NCBI GenBank assembly: GCA_024123915.1
Contig: CP099650.1
Coordinates: 7,192,001-7,256,000, forward strand
Direction of reading: 5' to 3'
Length of the DNA stretch: 64,000 bases
Origin: Oxalobacteraceae bacterium OTU3CAMAD1
GTDB taxonomy: Bacteria; Pseudomonadota; Gammaproteobacteria; Burkholderiales; Burkholderiaceae_D
The notes under the pieces were generated by a model, which worked only from the letters and a program-made list of their open reading frames with translations, did no database searches and was not told the DNA's origin. Within the stretch, counting starts at the first letter, position 1; the number at the start of each line of letters is the position of its first letter. This document shows, piece after piece, positions 18,290-27,078 of this stretch. A program made the position numbers and the translations under genes.

Positions 18290-18934
18290 TCACGGGGCGA
18301 CCGCTTCCAGCCCGCCCAAGGTGGTGCCGATGAAGGTGTCCATGAAGGCGCGCGGATCAATGGCCGGCATCTCGCAGGCCGGCATGAAGGAGTTGGTCCA
18401 CATCATCAGCATCATCACCGGCGCGATCAAGACAGGCGTCATGACGGCCGGATCGACCGGCCGGAACTCGCCCCGGCCGATGCCGCGCACCAGCACGCTG
18501 GTGATCAGGTCGCTGCCGCGCTTGACCACCTCTTCGTTGTAAAACTTGGCAAGTTCTGGGAAATTGTGGCCTTCGGAGAGCATCAGCTTCGTAATGCCCG
18601 CCAGGTGGGTGGTGCAGATCTCGTCCCACCAGGCCATCAGGATGGTGCGCAGCAGCTCGCCGCTGTGGCCTTCGAACACGGCCGCGTCCTGCTCGGCCTC
18701 ACCGATGGCTTGCACGATGTTCTCGCGCACGACGGCCTTGAACAGCTCTTCCTTGTTGGTGAAATACAGGTACAGCGTGCCCTTGGACACGCCGGCGCGC
18801 TTGGCCACGTCTTCAAGACGGGTGGCGGCATAGCCACGTTCGACGAACTGCTCCAGTGCGGCGGCCAGCAACTCCTGCGGCCGCGCGTCCTTGCGCCGCT
18901 CCCAGCGTGGCTTGGTGTCTTGAGAGGCTTGCAT
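18290..18934 (-). CDS. TetR/AcrR family transcriptional regulator
   Basis: 214 aa repressor-type protein. The N-terminal helix-turn-helix is in AALEQFVERGYAATRLEDVAKRAGVSKGTLYLYFTNKEELF (about 25-65). The rest is a helical ligand-binding domain of the AcrR C-terminal type with no recognisable ligand residues. The start codon is close to a perfect palindrome ACTTATAAGT at 18955-18964, a likely autoregulatory operator. The gene is 168 bp upstream of pcm in the same direction and divergent from the DUF1330 gene. The target is unknown; tolC three genes downstream is a candidate, by analogy with AcrR. Confidence 0.93.
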   Translation of the reverse strand: MQASQDTKPRWERRKDARPQELLAAALEQFVERGYAATRLEDVAKRAGVSKGTLYLYFTNKEELFKAVVRENIVQAIGEAEQDAAVFEGHSGELLRTILMAWWDEICTTHLAGITKLMLSEGHNFPELAKFYNEEVVKRGSDLITSVLVRGIGRGEFRPVDPAVMTPVLIAPVMMLMMWTNSFMPACEMPAIDPRAFMDTFIGTTLGGLEAVAP

Positions 18935-18950
18935 GGGTGGTTTTCATTTA

Positions 18951-18970
18951 ACTTACTTATAAGTCATTAA
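18951..18970. promoter_or_regulatory. Palindromic operator candidate upstream of tetR
   Basis: ACTTATAAGT at 18955-18964 is a perfect 10-bp palindrome flanked by TTA/TAA-rich bases, 21-30 bp upstream of the tetR start codon. Position and symmetry fit binding by the adjacent TetR-family dimer. It is in the gap shared with the divergent DUF1330 gene (186 bp away). Confidence 0.5.
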
Positions 18971-19140
18971 TATAAGCGCAAGGGTCCGCAGCGTCAAGCG
19001 GGCCTTGGGCTGATAGTCGCGATTGATGTTGCTGAGGAAACCTTAGATCAGGCAAAAACGCGGTCGGAAACGGCAAACGTATTTCTTGATCGACAGGGAT
19101 ACTGAGTGCTGGATCAACCAGTAACTCAACAGGAAACACT

Positions 19141-19551
19141 ATGAACAACCTCATTGCACGCGCAGTCCTCGGAGTCGCCATCGTGTTCGCCACGGCCACG
19201 GGACAGGCGCAGGACGCGCAGCCAGCTTCGGCCACTTCAGCCAAGGCGCCGGCGCGCGCCTACCTCATCGGTAATTACGTGATCCGTGACCAGGCGATGT
19301 TCCAGCGGTACCTGGAGGCCGCCAACGCGCTTGCCCCGAGGTACGCCGTCAAGGTCATCGTCTTCGATAACAACACGCGCAAGCTTGAGGGGAACGCGCA
19401 GGCGGTGACGGTCATCGCCGAGTTTCCCAACATGGCCGAGGCCGAGCGCTTCTACTATTCCGCCGAGTACACCGAGGCAAAGAAATTGCGCGTCGGATCG
19501 ACCGAAGGCTTGGTCGTGCTGGCCGAAGGGTTGAGTCCAGCGGGGAAATAA
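19141..19551 (+). CDS. DUF1330 domain protein, exported
   Basis: 136 aa. Signal peptide MNNLIARAVLGVAIVFATAT ending near GQAQD. The mature part has the DUF1330 pattern YLIGNYVIRDQAMFQRYLEA, YAVKVIVFDNN, VTVIAEFPNMAEAERFYYSAEYTEAKKLR. This family adopts a dimeric ferredoxin-like (dabb-like) fold and has no established enzymatic activity; most members are cytoplasmic, so the leader is slightly unusual. AACAGGAAACACT precedes the ATG. It is divergent from tetR and convergent with the AraC gene. Confidence 0.85.
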   Translation: MNNLIARAVLGVAIVFATATGQAQDAQPASATSAKAPARAYLIGNYVIRDQAMFQRYLEAANALAPRYAVKVIVFDNNTRKLEGNAQAVTVIAEFPNMAEAERFYYSAEYTEAKKLRVGSTEGLVVLAEGLSPAGK

Positions 19552-19626
19552 GCGGCAGGCCCGCCTTGGCAGTGGGTTCGCTGGCAAGCAGGAATGACAC
19601 TTGGTGTTACGCCCGATTTCGCGGCC

Positions 19627-20502
19627 CTAAGTGAGCCTGTCCATCCGCCATGCGGCTGGGGTAACGCCCATCATCTTGCGGAAGGTCCGGCCAAAATGCA
19701 CCGCGTCCGCGAAGCCGGTGGCTTCGGCGACGTCCTCCAGGCGATCATTGGTGTTCAACAGCAGATCCTTGGCCCGCTCGACACGGGCCTGTAACTGCCA
19801 CTGATACGGCGCCACCCCGGTCGACGCCTTGAAGGCGCGGCAGTAGTGCGATTGCGACAAACCGGCCAGTTCCGCCAGTGCCGCGAGTTCCACCCGCGCC
19901 GGCAACTTCGCCTCTAGAAAATTCATCGCATCCTTCAACTGGATCGCCGAGAGCCCGGACTTGCCGCCTTTTTCCTCCTTGGGGCGTTCGAACACCAGGG
20001 ATGCGATCGCCGCCGTGAGCGAGTCGCCATACAGTTGCGCGGTGGGGTCGGAGCAGTGGATCGCATCCGCAAGCAAGCGGATCAACGTCCACAACCGGTC
20101 ATCCGAAAAGCGCAGGCGCGGAACGTCGATCGGTCCCAGCGACCCGGGCATGCCCAGACGCTCCTGTAGCATATTGCCGTCGAAGCTGATCGTTGCGCAC
20201 TTGAGATAGCTCGGTTCCGCCGCATGTCCCCACAGCTCCATCTCCGCCGGCACGAACCACATCGGTCGCGGCTTGTAGGCATGGGGATTGGGTATGTGGG
20301 GCGCCGACCGGGGCTCGGCGTGGTCCCGCCCGACCTCTTCAAGCTGGGCGCCGAGCCGGGTCGACCTTTCGTTGCGTTCCAGTCGAACCAGCACGCTGCC
20401 CGTGCAGGTGTATTCCACCAGATCGACGTTCACGCCATTCCAGCCACGGCTGGAGGTCGTCAGCGTGGCCACGTTCTCGGGGAGTTGGATTGCTTTTGAC
20501 AT
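19627..20502 (-). CDS. AraC family transcriptional regulator
   Basis: 291 aa from MSKAIQLPENVATL at 20502; an upstream in-frame ATG at 20556 is possible. The C-terminal 100 residues hold the two helix-turn-helix motifs: LPARVELAALAELAGLSQSHYCRAFKASTGVAPYQWQLQARVERAKDLL and LEDVAEATGFADAVHFGRTFRKMMGVTPAAWR. The N-terminal cupin-type region (about 1-180) has no recognised ligand. It is divergent from the LysR gene across a 173-bp gap containing an inverted repeat, and convergent with the DUF1330 gene. Target not evident. Confidence 0.92.
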   Translation of the reverse strand: MSKAIQLPENVATLTTSSRGWNGVNVDLVEYTCTGSVLVRLERNERSTRLGAQLEEVGRDHAEPRSAPHIPNPHAYKPRPMWFVPAEMELWGHAAEPSYLKCATISFDGNMLQERLGMPGSLGPIDVPRLRFSDDRLWTLIRLLADAIHCSDPTAQLYGDSLTAAIASLVFERPKEEKGGKSGLSAIQLKDAMNFLEAKLPARVELAALAELAGLSQSHYCRAFKASTGVAPYQWQLQARVERAKDLLLNTNDRLEDVAEATGFADAVHFGRTFRKMMGVTPAAWRMDRLT

Positions 20503-20579
20503 AAAAATGGGATGTACCCGCGCTCTTCTTTTCAATGTGACAAGGGATCGTATCACCGCAGAAATCGCTTCGGTAGTTG

Positions 20580-20598
20580 CACAGTCCGACTAACTGTG
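20580..20598. promoter_or_regulatory. Inverted repeat in araC-lysR divergent promoter region
   Basis: CACAGT (20580-20585), 7 bases, ACTGTG (20593-20598) forms a perfect dyad centred about 87 bp upstream of the LysR start and 87 bp upstream of the AraC start. Size and place fit a LysR-type recognition box, but nothing in the sequence proves which regulator binds. Confidence 0.4.
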
Positions 20599-20675
20599 TG
20601 ACGCTAATAGGAACGCGCTGCGGCGCGGCGGCATCTTTCTGGAAAAGCTAGTGTGGCGAAATAGGGAGCGTGGTA

Positions 20676-21566
20676 GTGGACATCGAAGAATTGCGGACAT
20701 TTGTGGAAGTGGCCGATGCCGGCGGGATCTCGGCCGCCGCGCTCAGGCTCGGTGTCGCCAAGTCGATTGTCAGCCGCCGGCTCGCCAGGCTGGAAGCGGA
20801 CCTGGGCGTCCAGCTGCTGTCCCGCACCACGCGCGGGGCGGCGCTGACGGAAGCCGGGGCCACGTTCCGCGACCATGCGGCCAGGGCCTGCGCCGAGGTC
20901 GATCTGGCAAGGGAAACGATCGCACCGGCCGGCGAGTTGCGCGGCCGCTTGCGCATCGCCGCCCCGCTGACGTTCGGCCCGACGCACTTCGCCCCACTGC
21001 TCGCGGAGATGGCGCGACGCCATCCGCAGCTGCAAATCCACACCTGCTATAGCGACCATGTCGTCAACCTGGTCGCGGAAGGCTATGACTGCGCGATACG
21101 CGTCGGCTATCTCCAGGACTCCAATCTCGTCGCTCGGTGCGTCGGGCCGGTTCACGCAACCACCGTGGCGAGTCCGGAATATATCAAGGCCCACGGGGCG
21201 CCCACGACGCCGGAAGAACTGCTCGCCCACCAGGCGCTGATGCAGGGTACGGAAACATGGCATTTCCTGGACGGCGAGAAAACCATATCGGTACGCCCGC
21301 AAGGACGCTTCAAGGCGGACAACGGCGCGGCGCTGGTGGCCGCCGCGGTCGCCGGCCTCGGCGTCGGCCATCTCCCTGACATGATCATTCGAGAACATTT
21401 GAGCTCCGGCGCGCTCATCCCTGTCATGACGCGGTATCCGGTGCTGCCGGCGGCGGCATACGTCGTCCGGCCACCCGGCCAGCATCCGGCAAAAAAGGTA
21501 CGCATGCTGGCCGAGCTGCTGATCGAGTATTTCGAAACGATGCCTTCCGTTGCAAGACGCCCGTAG
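20676..21566 (+). CDS. LysR family transcriptional regulator
   Basis: 296 aa from the GTG at 20676, chosen because GGGAG (20664-20668) is 7 bases upstream; a GTG at 20670 is too close. N-terminal winged HTH: DIEELRTFVEVADAGGISAAALRLGVAKSIVSRRLARLEADLGVQLL. Substrate domain of the CrgA/type 2 periplasmic-binding fold: LRIAAPLTFGPTHFAPLLAEM, YDCAIRVGYLQDSNLVAR, GLGVGHLPDMI. It lies 177 bp upstream of, and codirectional with, the amidohydrolase-porin pair, so it may control them. Confidence 0.93.
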   Translation: MDIEELRTFVEVADAGGISAAALRLGVAKSIVSRRLARLEADLGVQLLSRTTRGAALTEAGATFRDHAARACAEVDLARETIAPAGELRGRLRIAAPLTFGPTHFAPLLAEMARRHPQLQIHTCYSDHVVNLVAEGYDCAIRVGYLQDSNLVARCVGPVHATTVASPEYIKAHGAPTTPEELLAHQALMQGTETWHFLDGEKTISVRPQGRFKADNGAALVAAAVAGLGVGHLPDMIIREHLSSGALIPVMTRYPVLPAAAYVVRPPGQHPAKKVRMLAELLIEYFETMPSVARRP

Positions 21567-21743
21567 CGCTGAACCCGGTCGCTTGATCCCATGAGCGAAT
21601 CGTACTGCCGACAGCAAGATTGATCAGTGACTGCGCCGGGCCCGGCCAGTAGCATCTTCCCCATTCCACGCACACCGCTGCCGATTCCGGTCCACCGACC
21701 GGGACCGGTGCGGCGTGGTGTTTAACTCCATCAAAAAAGGGGA

Positions 21744-23558
21744 ATGGCATTGAAGTCAATACTACTGATCGGACTCATGGTGCTGAATGGCCTGGGCAAC
21801 GCCCATGCGCAAACCAGTCAAGAGGCCCCAGGCGCGGACCTGATCGTGCACAACGCAAAAGTCTTCACCGGGAATCGCGCACAACCGGCGGCGTCCGCCG
21901 TCGCCGTCAAAAACGGCCGCATCTACTCGGTCGGCACCGATGCCGAGATGCTGGCGTTAAAGAGCGCCAACACCAAGGTCATCGATTCCCGGGGCCGACG
22001 GCTAATTCCAGGCATCATCGACGCGCATACGCACGTGCTCAATGAGGGCGGCTACAACTACACCTTGCGCTGGGAGGGCGTGCCGACGCTGCGCCGCGCC
22101 TTGGCGATGCTCGGCGAGCAAGCCAAACGCACACCGAAAGGCCAATGGGTGAAGGTGATCGGCGGCTGGTCGCCCTACCAGTTCGAAGAGAAGCGCTTCC
22201 CCACCATGGAGGAACTGCGCCGGGCCGTCCCCGATCGCCCGTTGATCGTCCAGTACGCCTACAACCGCGCCTTCATGAACCAGCTGGCGATGGACGCCCT
22301 CGGCGTGGGTACCGACAAGTTTCCCATGTTGCCGGGCACCGAGCTGGAGAAGGACAAGCAGGGCAAGTACACCGGCGTGGTCCATGGCTACACATTCACG
22401 TTCATCGCCCTGGAAACCATGGTTCCCCAGCTCTCCTTCGATGAGGAGGTGAGCTCGCTGGTCCAAACGATCCACAGTCTCAACCGCTTCGGGGTCACCT
22501 CCATCGTCGATGCGGGCACCGGCTTCCGAGGGTATCCGAAGGCCCAGCGCACCGTTGACGTCGTCGCCCGCGACAATCGCCTCAACATCCGCATGCCCTT
22601 CGTCGACATCCAGTTCGGCGACGCCGCCGACTTCAACGTGGTCGACGCGCAGGTCAAGGCGATCACGAAGACGGCGCCGATCAGTCCCGGGCACAACCTG
22701 CATCCGCAACTGGCGCACGGCCACGTCTACCGGGGCGCCGGCGAGTTGCTGTCGGTGGAGGTGCACGATCACGAGAACTTCGACCGCCCGGCGGTCATCA
22801 TCGAGCCCGCCAAGATGCGGGAACTGGTGGAGCGGGACATCTCCAAGCTGGTCCAGCGGCGCATCCCCTTCCGTGAGCACATCAGCTATGACGAGAACAT
22901 CACGCCCTTCCTCGACGCGCTCGAACAGCTGAACCAGAAGACGCCGCTCGACGGCCTGCGCTGGAGCCTCGAACACGCCGAGACCATCAGTCCCGCGAAC
23001 ATCGCCAGGGTCAAGGCGCTGGGCGGCGGCATCGCCCTGGACACCAAAATGGCGCTGCATGGCGACGGCTTCATCAAGACCTACGGCCGCGAAAAGGCGT
23101 TGCAGACCCCGCGCCTGCGCCAGCTCGTCGACAGCGGCATCCCGCTGGCCATGACCACCGACGCCTTTAGGGCCGCGTCGTTCAATCCGTGGGTCGGCAT
23201 CAGCTGGATGGTGTCGGGCAAGTCGATCTCCGGCGCCGAAGTGCTGGCCAAGGACAACCGCCTGTCCCGCGCCGAAGCGCTGGGACTGTTCACCCGCAAG
23301 GCGGCATGGTTCCTGAACGCCGAATCCGAGATGGGCATGATCGCCCCAGGCCACCTGGCCGACTTCGTGCTGCTGGACCAGGACTACTTCGAGGTTGAAG
23401 AGTCCCGGATCAAGTCCATCGCCTCCGTCCTGACCGTCATGGACGGCCGGGTGGTGTATGGCGCGCAGGAGTACCAATCGCTGGCGCCGGTACTGCCGGA
23501 GATCCTGCCGGTCTGGTCGCCGATCAAACACTTCGGCGGCTATTACCAAGCCCGGTGA
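21744..23558 (+). CDS. Exported amidohydrolase (YtcJ/amidohydrolase 3 type)
   Basis: 604 aa metal-dependent hydrolase. A leader LKSILLIGLMVLNGLGNAHA ends before QTSQE, so the enzyme is probably periplasmic. The metal site shows IDAHTHVLNEGG (about 92), LRWSLEHAETIS (about 410) and a late Asp in AMTTDAFRA (about 473). Small N-terminal beta domain ADLIVHNAKVFTGNR and C-terminal GHLADFVLLDQDYF are family-typical. AAGGGGA at 21737-21743 overlaps the ATG at 21744; the TTG at 21750 (MKSILLIG) has better spacing and may be the true start. It overlaps the porin frame downstream. Substrate unknown. Confidence 0.88.
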   Translation: MALKSILLIGLMVLNGLGNAHAQTSQEAPGADLIVHNAKVFTGNRAQPAASAVAVKNGRIYSVGTDAEMLALKSANTKVIDSRGRRLIPGIIDAHTHVLNEGGYNYTLRWEGVPTLRRALAMLGEQAKRTPKGQWVKVIGGWSPYQFEEKRFPTMEELRRAVPDRPLIVQYAYNRAFMNQLAMDALGVGTDKFPMLPGTELEKDKQGKYTGVVHGYTFTFIALETMVPQLSFDEEVSSLVQTIHSLNRFGVTSIVDAGTGFRGYPKAQRTVDVVARDNRLNIRMPFVDIQFGDAADFNVVDAQVKAITKTAPISPGHNLHPQLAHGHVYRGAGELLSVEVHDHENFDRPAVIIEPAKMRELVERDISKLVQRRIPFREHISYDENITPFLDALEQLNQKTPLDGLRWSLEHAETISPANIARVKALGGGIALDTKMALHGDGFIKTYGREKALQTPRLRQLVDSGIPLAMTTDAFRAASFNPWVGISWMVSGKSISGAEVLAKDNRLSRAEALGLFTRKAAWFLNAESEMGMIAPGHLADFVLLDQDYFEVEESRIKSIASVLTVMDGRVVYGAQEYQSLAPVLPEILPVWSPIKHFGGYYQAR

Positions 23559-23572
23559 GGAGCGGTCCCAAA

Positions 23573-24970
23573 ATGTCGAAGAGCCGGGTAGCGGGCATGC
23601 GCGCGGCGCTCGTCATCCCCTTGCTGCTGGCGACCGATGCCGCGCTGGCGCAGTTCCGGCCATTGCGGTTCGACGACGACTTTAGCGCTCAACGCCGGCA
23701 ATGCATCGGCAACGGCAGCGGCAACGCCAACGCCAACGGCGGCGCCTGCTGGAAGGACCGCCCGGTCGCGGATGGGGTACGCCTCAGTATCGGCGGCGAC
23801 GTGCGCTTGCGCTACGAGCATGCCGGCAATCCGCGCTATGGACTGGAACGCCAGGACCGATGGGGGGTATTGATGCAGCGCGGCTCCGTCTTCGCGGACC
23901 TGCGCGTGGGCGGGCACTGGCGCGGCTTCGCCCAGTTGGCCAGTTCGTTCACCAACGGCCGCGCCGCAGGCCCATCCCCGGTGGACGAGAACCGGCTCGA
24001 TCCCACCAACTTATTTCTCGAATGGCAATCGGAGCGGGATGGCGAAAGCGGCATGGGCGTGCGTGTCGGCGTCCAGGAGCTGCAGTTCGGATCGGGGCGC
24101 AGCATCGATGCCCGCGAGGGCCCGAACGTACGGCGCAGCTTCGAAGCCGTCCGCGCCTATGCGACCAGCGGCCCCTGGCGTGTCGACGCCTTCGCGGCGG
24201 CGCCCCGGCAGAACCGTCCGGGCAGCTTCGACGACGCCCACTCGCGGACCCAAAAGCTGCATGGCGTCTACGCGACCCGTACCGGAGGCCTGACCTCCTG
24301 GGACGCCTACGCGCTGTATTACGACGACGCCGTGGCCCGCTACGCCCAGGGCGTGGCACACGAACGCCGCTGGTCGCTCGGCACCCGCGTGTTCGGGAGC
24401 CGCACAGTCTGGGACTGGAACTGGGAAGCCGCCGCGCAGGGAGGACGTTTCGGCGACGCCCGGATCGGCGCCTGGTCGCTCGCCACCGATACCGGCTACA
24501 CGTTCGGCGGCGTGGCCGGCCAACCGAGAGCGGCGCTGCTCCTCGCCATCGCCAGCGGCGACAAGGACCCCGGGGACCAACGCCTCGGCACCCTCAACCC
24601 GATCTACCCGCGCGGTAATTATTTCGGCGACGAAGCGACGCTCGGGCCGCGCAACTTCGCCAACATCCACCCGGCGCTGACCATGCGGCTCGCGCCCCGG
24701 GTCCAGCTGAACGCCAGCCTCGATTTTTTCTGGCGTTACAGCCTGCGCGACGGCGTCTACGCACCCAACGGCACGTTGATGCGGGCCGCCGGCGGTAGTC
24801 GTGCCCGCTACGTGGCGACCATCGCATCGCTCGGCGCCACCTGGACGCTGGCCCCGGGCTGGTCGTCGACCGCTGTGGTCGCCTACGCGCAGCCCGGCGC
24901 CTTCCTGCGCGAGACCGGCGCCGACGATGCGCTGAGCTTCATCAGCATCAGTGCGCAATACCGGTTCTGA
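23573..24970 (+). CDS. Alginate-export-family outer-membrane porin
   Basis: 465 aa from MSKSRVAGMRAALVIP at 23573, with GAGGAG 10 bases upstream; a GTG at 23555 overlapping the previous stop (GTGA) is an alternative. Signal peptide ends ALAQF. The mature protein is a run of amphipathic beta strands with the Alginate_exp features GDVRLRYEHAGNPRYG, GQ-type loops, LEWQSERDGESGMGVRVGVQELQFGSGRSIDAREGPNVRRSFEAVR and the terminal aromatic SISAQYRF. Nine to eighteen barrel strands are likely. Directly downstream of the amidohydrolase, so it probably imports that enzyme's substrate or product. A hydrophilic Asn/Gly patch (about 40-55) follows the signal. Confidence 0.85.
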   Translation: MSKSRVAGMRAALVIPLLLATDAALAQFRPLRFDDDFSAQRRQCIGNGSGNANANGGACWKDRPVADGVRLSIGGDVRLRYEHAGNPRYGLERQDRWGVLMQRGSVFADLRVGGHWRGFAQLASSFTNGRAAGPSPVDENRLDPTNLFLEWQSERDGESGMGVRVGVQELQFGSGRSIDAREGPNVRRSFEAVRAYATSGPWRVDAFAAAPRQNRPGSFDDAHSRTQKLHGVYATRTGGLTSWDAYALYYDDAVARYAQGVAHERRWSLGTRVFGSRTVWDWNWEAAAQGGRFGDARIGAWSLATDTGYTFGGVAGQPRAALLLAIASGDKDPGDQRLGTLNPIYPRGNYFGDEATLGPRNFANIHPALTMRLAPRVQLNASLDFFWRYSLRDGVYAPNGTLMRAAGGSRARYVATIASLGATWTLAPGWSSTAVVAYAQPGAFLRETGADDALSFISISAQYRF

Positions 24971-25016
24971 CCAAGTCCGGGGCCGCGCTCGATACAATGT
25001 TAAGGAAAAAAAACGG

Positions 25017-25643
25017 ATGAGTGACGTCGATGCACAGCAAGAAAACCAACTCAATATATTGATTGCCCATGGCGACGCGATTGTCAGCGCCGGCCTGGCC
25101 GCGTTGCTCGCGCAACAGGCTGATTTGCACATCACCATCGCCAAGGACGACGCCGCAGCCAGCCATGCGAACACCGATGTCATCATCCTAGATCACCAAG
25201 GCGCGATGGAACACATGCGTCGCCGGGCCGGCGCGTACCCGGGGGACAGGCGTCCCCGCGTGCTGATTGTCACCCAGCTGGATCGTGAATGGGATGTGTA
25301 CACCGCCATGATGGCGGGCGTGCACGGCTACCTGCTGCAAAACGCCGACCTCGAACAACTGCTGAGAGCCGTGCATACACTGGGCCGTGGCATGCACTAT
25401 CTCAGCGCCGACTTGAGTCACTGCGTGGCCCACAGCTCCAACCGGATCGGCCTCACCGGCCGCGAGACGGACGTGCTGCAGTTGCTGGCACAAGGCCTGT
25501 GCAACAAGTCGATCGCGCGGGAACTGGGCATCGGCGCCGGTACGGTGAAGACGCACGTCAAGGGCCTGTGCGACAAGCTTGGCGCGACGGCGCGCACCCA
25601 CGCCGTGGTGCTGGCCATGCGACGCGGCTTGGTGGCGAAATAG
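25017..25643 (+). CDS. LuxR-family response-regulator-like transcription factor (atypical receiver)
   Basis: 208 aa from MSDVDAQQENQ at 25017, with AAGGA at 25002-25006. The receiver-like domain (about 15-125) begins LNILIAHGDAIVSAGLAALLA; the usual acidic pair is HGD and the usual Lys before the last helix is replaced (GYLLQNADLEQLL). An Asp in the DVIILDHQG strand could still be the phosphoacceptor. The C-terminal LuxR/GerE HTH is clear: LTGRETDVLQLLAQGLCNKSIARELGIGAGTVKTHVKGLCDKLGA. No sensor kinase is adjacent, so it is an orphan. It follows the porin after 46 bp and may be cotranscribed. Confidence 0.88.
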   Translation: MSDVDAQQENQLNILIAHGDAIVSAGLAALLAQQADLHITIAKDDAAASHANTDVIILDHQGAMEHMRRRAGAYPGDRRPRVLIVTQLDREWDVYTAMMAGVHGYLLQNADLEQLLRAVHTLGRGMHYLSADLSHCVAHSSNRIGLTGRETDVLQLLAQGLCNKSIARELGIGAGTVKTHVKGLCDKLGATARTHAVVLAMRRGLVAK

Positions 25644-25676
25644 GCCCGACGGCTCGACGCCGCCTTTGGCGACGCC

Positions 25677-26567
25677 CTACCAGCCCTTCATGGACGCGTC
25701 CGTGATATCGTTGACCGTGTAGTCGGATGGTACCTTGAACAGCGCGGCGGCCGGCTCCCCGCGCTTCAGGTTGGCCAGGCGGTAGATGGCGTCGCCGCTA
25801 CGCGCATCGCTGTGTTTCGAGTACAGCGCGATGTGCAGTTCGGGCGAATACCAGGCTTCGTTCGTCACCACGATCGGCTGACGGTTGCCCACCTCGCCAG
25901 CCGGGATCTCGTAGCTGCGCAGTTTGCCTTCGGCCTTGACGCCATCGATGGTCTTGACGCCGAGGTCTTTGGTGCTGGCCTTGGAAGCCCATTTCGCCTC
26001 GCCCATGGCGGCGGCGACCTGCGGTCCGAAATTCGGGTTGACGCTGATATTGGGCGGCATGCGCTTGATGACAATCTCTTCGATGTCCTTGTTGTCGACC
26101 GCCGGCGGCTTACCCTCCTTGCGCTGCGCCTCGATGCGCGCCTTGATGGCGGTACCGGCGGCGGTGCCGGCGGCAGCGCCGAACGCGGCGGCTTTGGCCC
26201 CCAGCTTGTCGTGATTGAGCTTGAAAGCCATCCGGCTGAGCGGGCTCAGGGTGTAGACCGTGTTGTCGGCGGCGGTATGGATCGTCACGCCTTGCACCTC
26301 GCCACTGGCGGAAAGGATTTCCTTGCGCGTGTTGCCCTGGCTGTCGCGGTAGTACATGGAGATGATCTTGGTGGCGATCTGATTGCCGTCGCCCAGGGTG
26401 CGCTGGCTCTCGCGGATCTCCTCGGCGCTGTACGGCGCGTTCTTGACCGGCTTGCCAAGCAGGCCGTCGGCCGGCCAGGCGCTCGGCTGGCCCGGGACGT
26501 CGTTGGCCCAGGCCGGGGCGAACAGGCAGGTGAGCAGGGTGGCGAGTACTAGTTTCTTGGTATCCAT
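25677..26567 (-). CDS. Exported protein of unknown function, third gene of sigma-factor operon
   Basis: 296 aa. Signal peptide MDTKKLVLATLLTCLFAPAWA ends before NDVPG. Recognisable stretches are YYRDSQGNTRKEI with VTIHTAADNTVYTLSPLSRMA, a short Ala/Gly-rich hydrophobic stretch (about 130-145) and the C-terminal AWYSPELHIALYSKHSDARSGDAIYRL, then LANLKRGEPAAALFKVPSDYTV. The last pattern (a trait ending VPxDYTV) recurs in uncharacterised exported proteins of Acidobacteria and Proteobacteria (recalled). Its position 22 bp after a putative anti-sigma gene suggests it is the sensor partner or regulon output of the ECF system. Function not known. Confidence 0.8.
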   Translation of the reverse strand: MDTKKLVLATLLTCLFAPAWANDVPGQPSAWPADGLLGKPVKNAPYSAEEIRESQRTLGDGNQIATKIISMYYRDSQGNTRKEILSASGEVQGVTIHTAADNTVYTLSPLSRMAFKLNHDKLGAKAAAFGAAAGTAAGTAIKARIEAQRKEGKPPAVDNKDIEEIVIKRMPPNISVNPNFGPQVAAAMGEAKWASKASTKDLGVKTIDGVKAEGKLRSYEIPAGEVGNRQPIVVTNEAWYSPELHIALYSKHSDARSGDAIYRLANLKRGEPAAALFKVPSDYTVNDITDASMKGW

Positions 26568-26589
26568 GACAATCCTCTGGTGGTTGGGG

Positions 26590-27078
26590 TTAATTCAGGG
26601 TTGAAAGACGCAGTGCCAGCGGCTGGCCGTCGGCGCCGACCAGCATTTCGGCACGCACCCGACCGCCGGCCGTTTCGGGCGTGAGCGGTATGCCCAGCGC
26701 GGCCAGCGCGGTGCGTGCGACTTCGGTCTCGACGATGCGCGGATCGGGCTCCTGTCGGATGCGTTCGAGGGATTCGAGGGCAATGAAGGCGCCCCTGCCG
26801 GCGGCCGCTGGCGGGCTGGCGCCGTCGCCGCCGGGCTGTACACCGCCCGGCGACAGCAGCAGCAGCGTCAGCGCAAGCGCCGCGCTACCCAAGCCGCCGG
26901 CCAGGCCCCACCGGGCATGCGACCAGCCCTGGTACCAGCGGCGCTTCGGATGCCGTTGGGCGAAGGCGGCCATCAATGCCTGCTCCACAGCGGGCGGGGT
27001 GTCGTGTTCCGCCAGCGTGCCGCGCAGGGCATTCAATGGTTGGATCAGTTGCGGGTCTCGGGATTCATCGGCATGCAT
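26590..27078 (-). CDS. Putative anti-sigma factor (single-pass membrane protein)
   Basis: 162 aa from MHADESRDPQLIQPL at 27078, with AAGGAG 7 bases upstream. The layout is a cytoplasmic N-terminal part (1-75), one transmembrane helix (GLAGGLGSAALALTLLLLSP, about 78-97), and a periplasmic tail with IPLTPETAGGRVRAEMLVGADGQPLALRLSTLN. The gene overlaps the end of the ECF sigma gene by 14 bp, the normal arrangement for sigma/anti-sigma pairs. No zinc-binding HxxxCxxC motif is present, so it is not a ZAS-type anti-sigma. Function is inferred from context and topology. Confidence 0.7.
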   Translation of the reverse strand: MHADESRDPQLIQPLNALRGTLAEHDTPPAVEQALMAAFAQRHPKRRWYQGWSHARWGLAGGLGSAALALTLLLLSPGGVQPGGDGASPPAAAGRGAFIALESLERIRQEPDPRIVETEVARTALAALGIPLTPETAGGRVRAEMLVGADGQPLALRLSTLN

